Origin: Bacteroidota bacterium | Lineage (GTDB): Bacteria; Bacteroidota; Bacteroidia; Flavobacteriales; Flavobacteriaceae | Assembly (NCBI GenBank): GCA_024280815.1 | Contig: JAJRPL010000122.1 | Location: forward strand, 1 to 5,617 | Length of the DNA stretch: 5,617 nucleotides | Direction: 5' to 3' | Shown here: piece after piece, positions 5,579-5,617 of the stretch | Layout: the number at the start of each line of letters is the position of its first letter | How positions within the stretch are numbered: position 1 is the first letter of the stretch | Notes under the pieces: model-generated | The model's database searches: none | What the model was told of the DNA's origin: nothing | What the model saw: the letters and a program-made list of their open reading frames with translations, nothing else | Made by a program: the position numbers and the translations under genes

Positions 5579-5617
5579 TAACTTATACAGAACAACAATT
5601 AATCATAAAGAATAACA

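Overview
The window looks like a core chromosomal segment of a low-GC member of the Bacteroidetes, most likely class Flavobacteriia. Three observations support this. The DNA is strongly AT-rich. Start codons lack Shine-Dalgarno sequences and sit in A-rich context. Three 8-base elements fit the Bacteroidetes -7 box TAnnTTTG, and one of them has a TTG 19 bases upstream, as expected for the -33 box. The fused ThrA followed directly by ThrB is also a common arrangement in this group. Genus and species cannot be named from this sequence.

Layout. On the minus strand, the left edge holds the first 16 codons of a topoisomerase III gene (topB), cut by the window border. A 169-base gap separates it from a complete minus-strand gene for a secreted M24B Xaa-Pro aminopeptidase (220-1857). 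That gap contains a probable topB -7 box, a degenerate tandem repeat of 9-10 base units and a 7-bp palindrome near the aminopeptidase stop. The 324-base divergent region 1858-2181 carries the aminopeptidase promoter, a very AT-rich stretch with a small inverted repeat, a well-formed promoter for the threonine operon, and a roughly 175-base untranslated leader. On the plus strand follow thrA (fused aspartokinase-homoserine dehydrogenase, 2182-4626) and thrB (homoserine kinase, 4628-5548), one base apart. The final 69 bases hold a perfect 7-bp hairpin and no start of a further gene that I can support; thrC would be expected beyond the edge.

How the genes work together. ThrA catalyses the first and third steps from aspartate toward homoserine, and ThrB phosphorylates homoserine for threonine synthase. 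The leader between promoter and thrA appears to be a translation-dependent attenuator. A 12-codon reading frame, MFIGTTMMTLRG, is rich in Thr, Met and Ile codons. These are the end products of the homoserine branch. Its last codons overlap the 5' arm of a terminator-like hairpin, and a longer alternative pairing is mutually exclusive with an upstream hairpin. This is the most interesting element of the window. The genes themselves are ordinary housekeeping genes, and I found no CRISPR array, insertion sequence, tRNA, rRNA, phage gene or defence gene.
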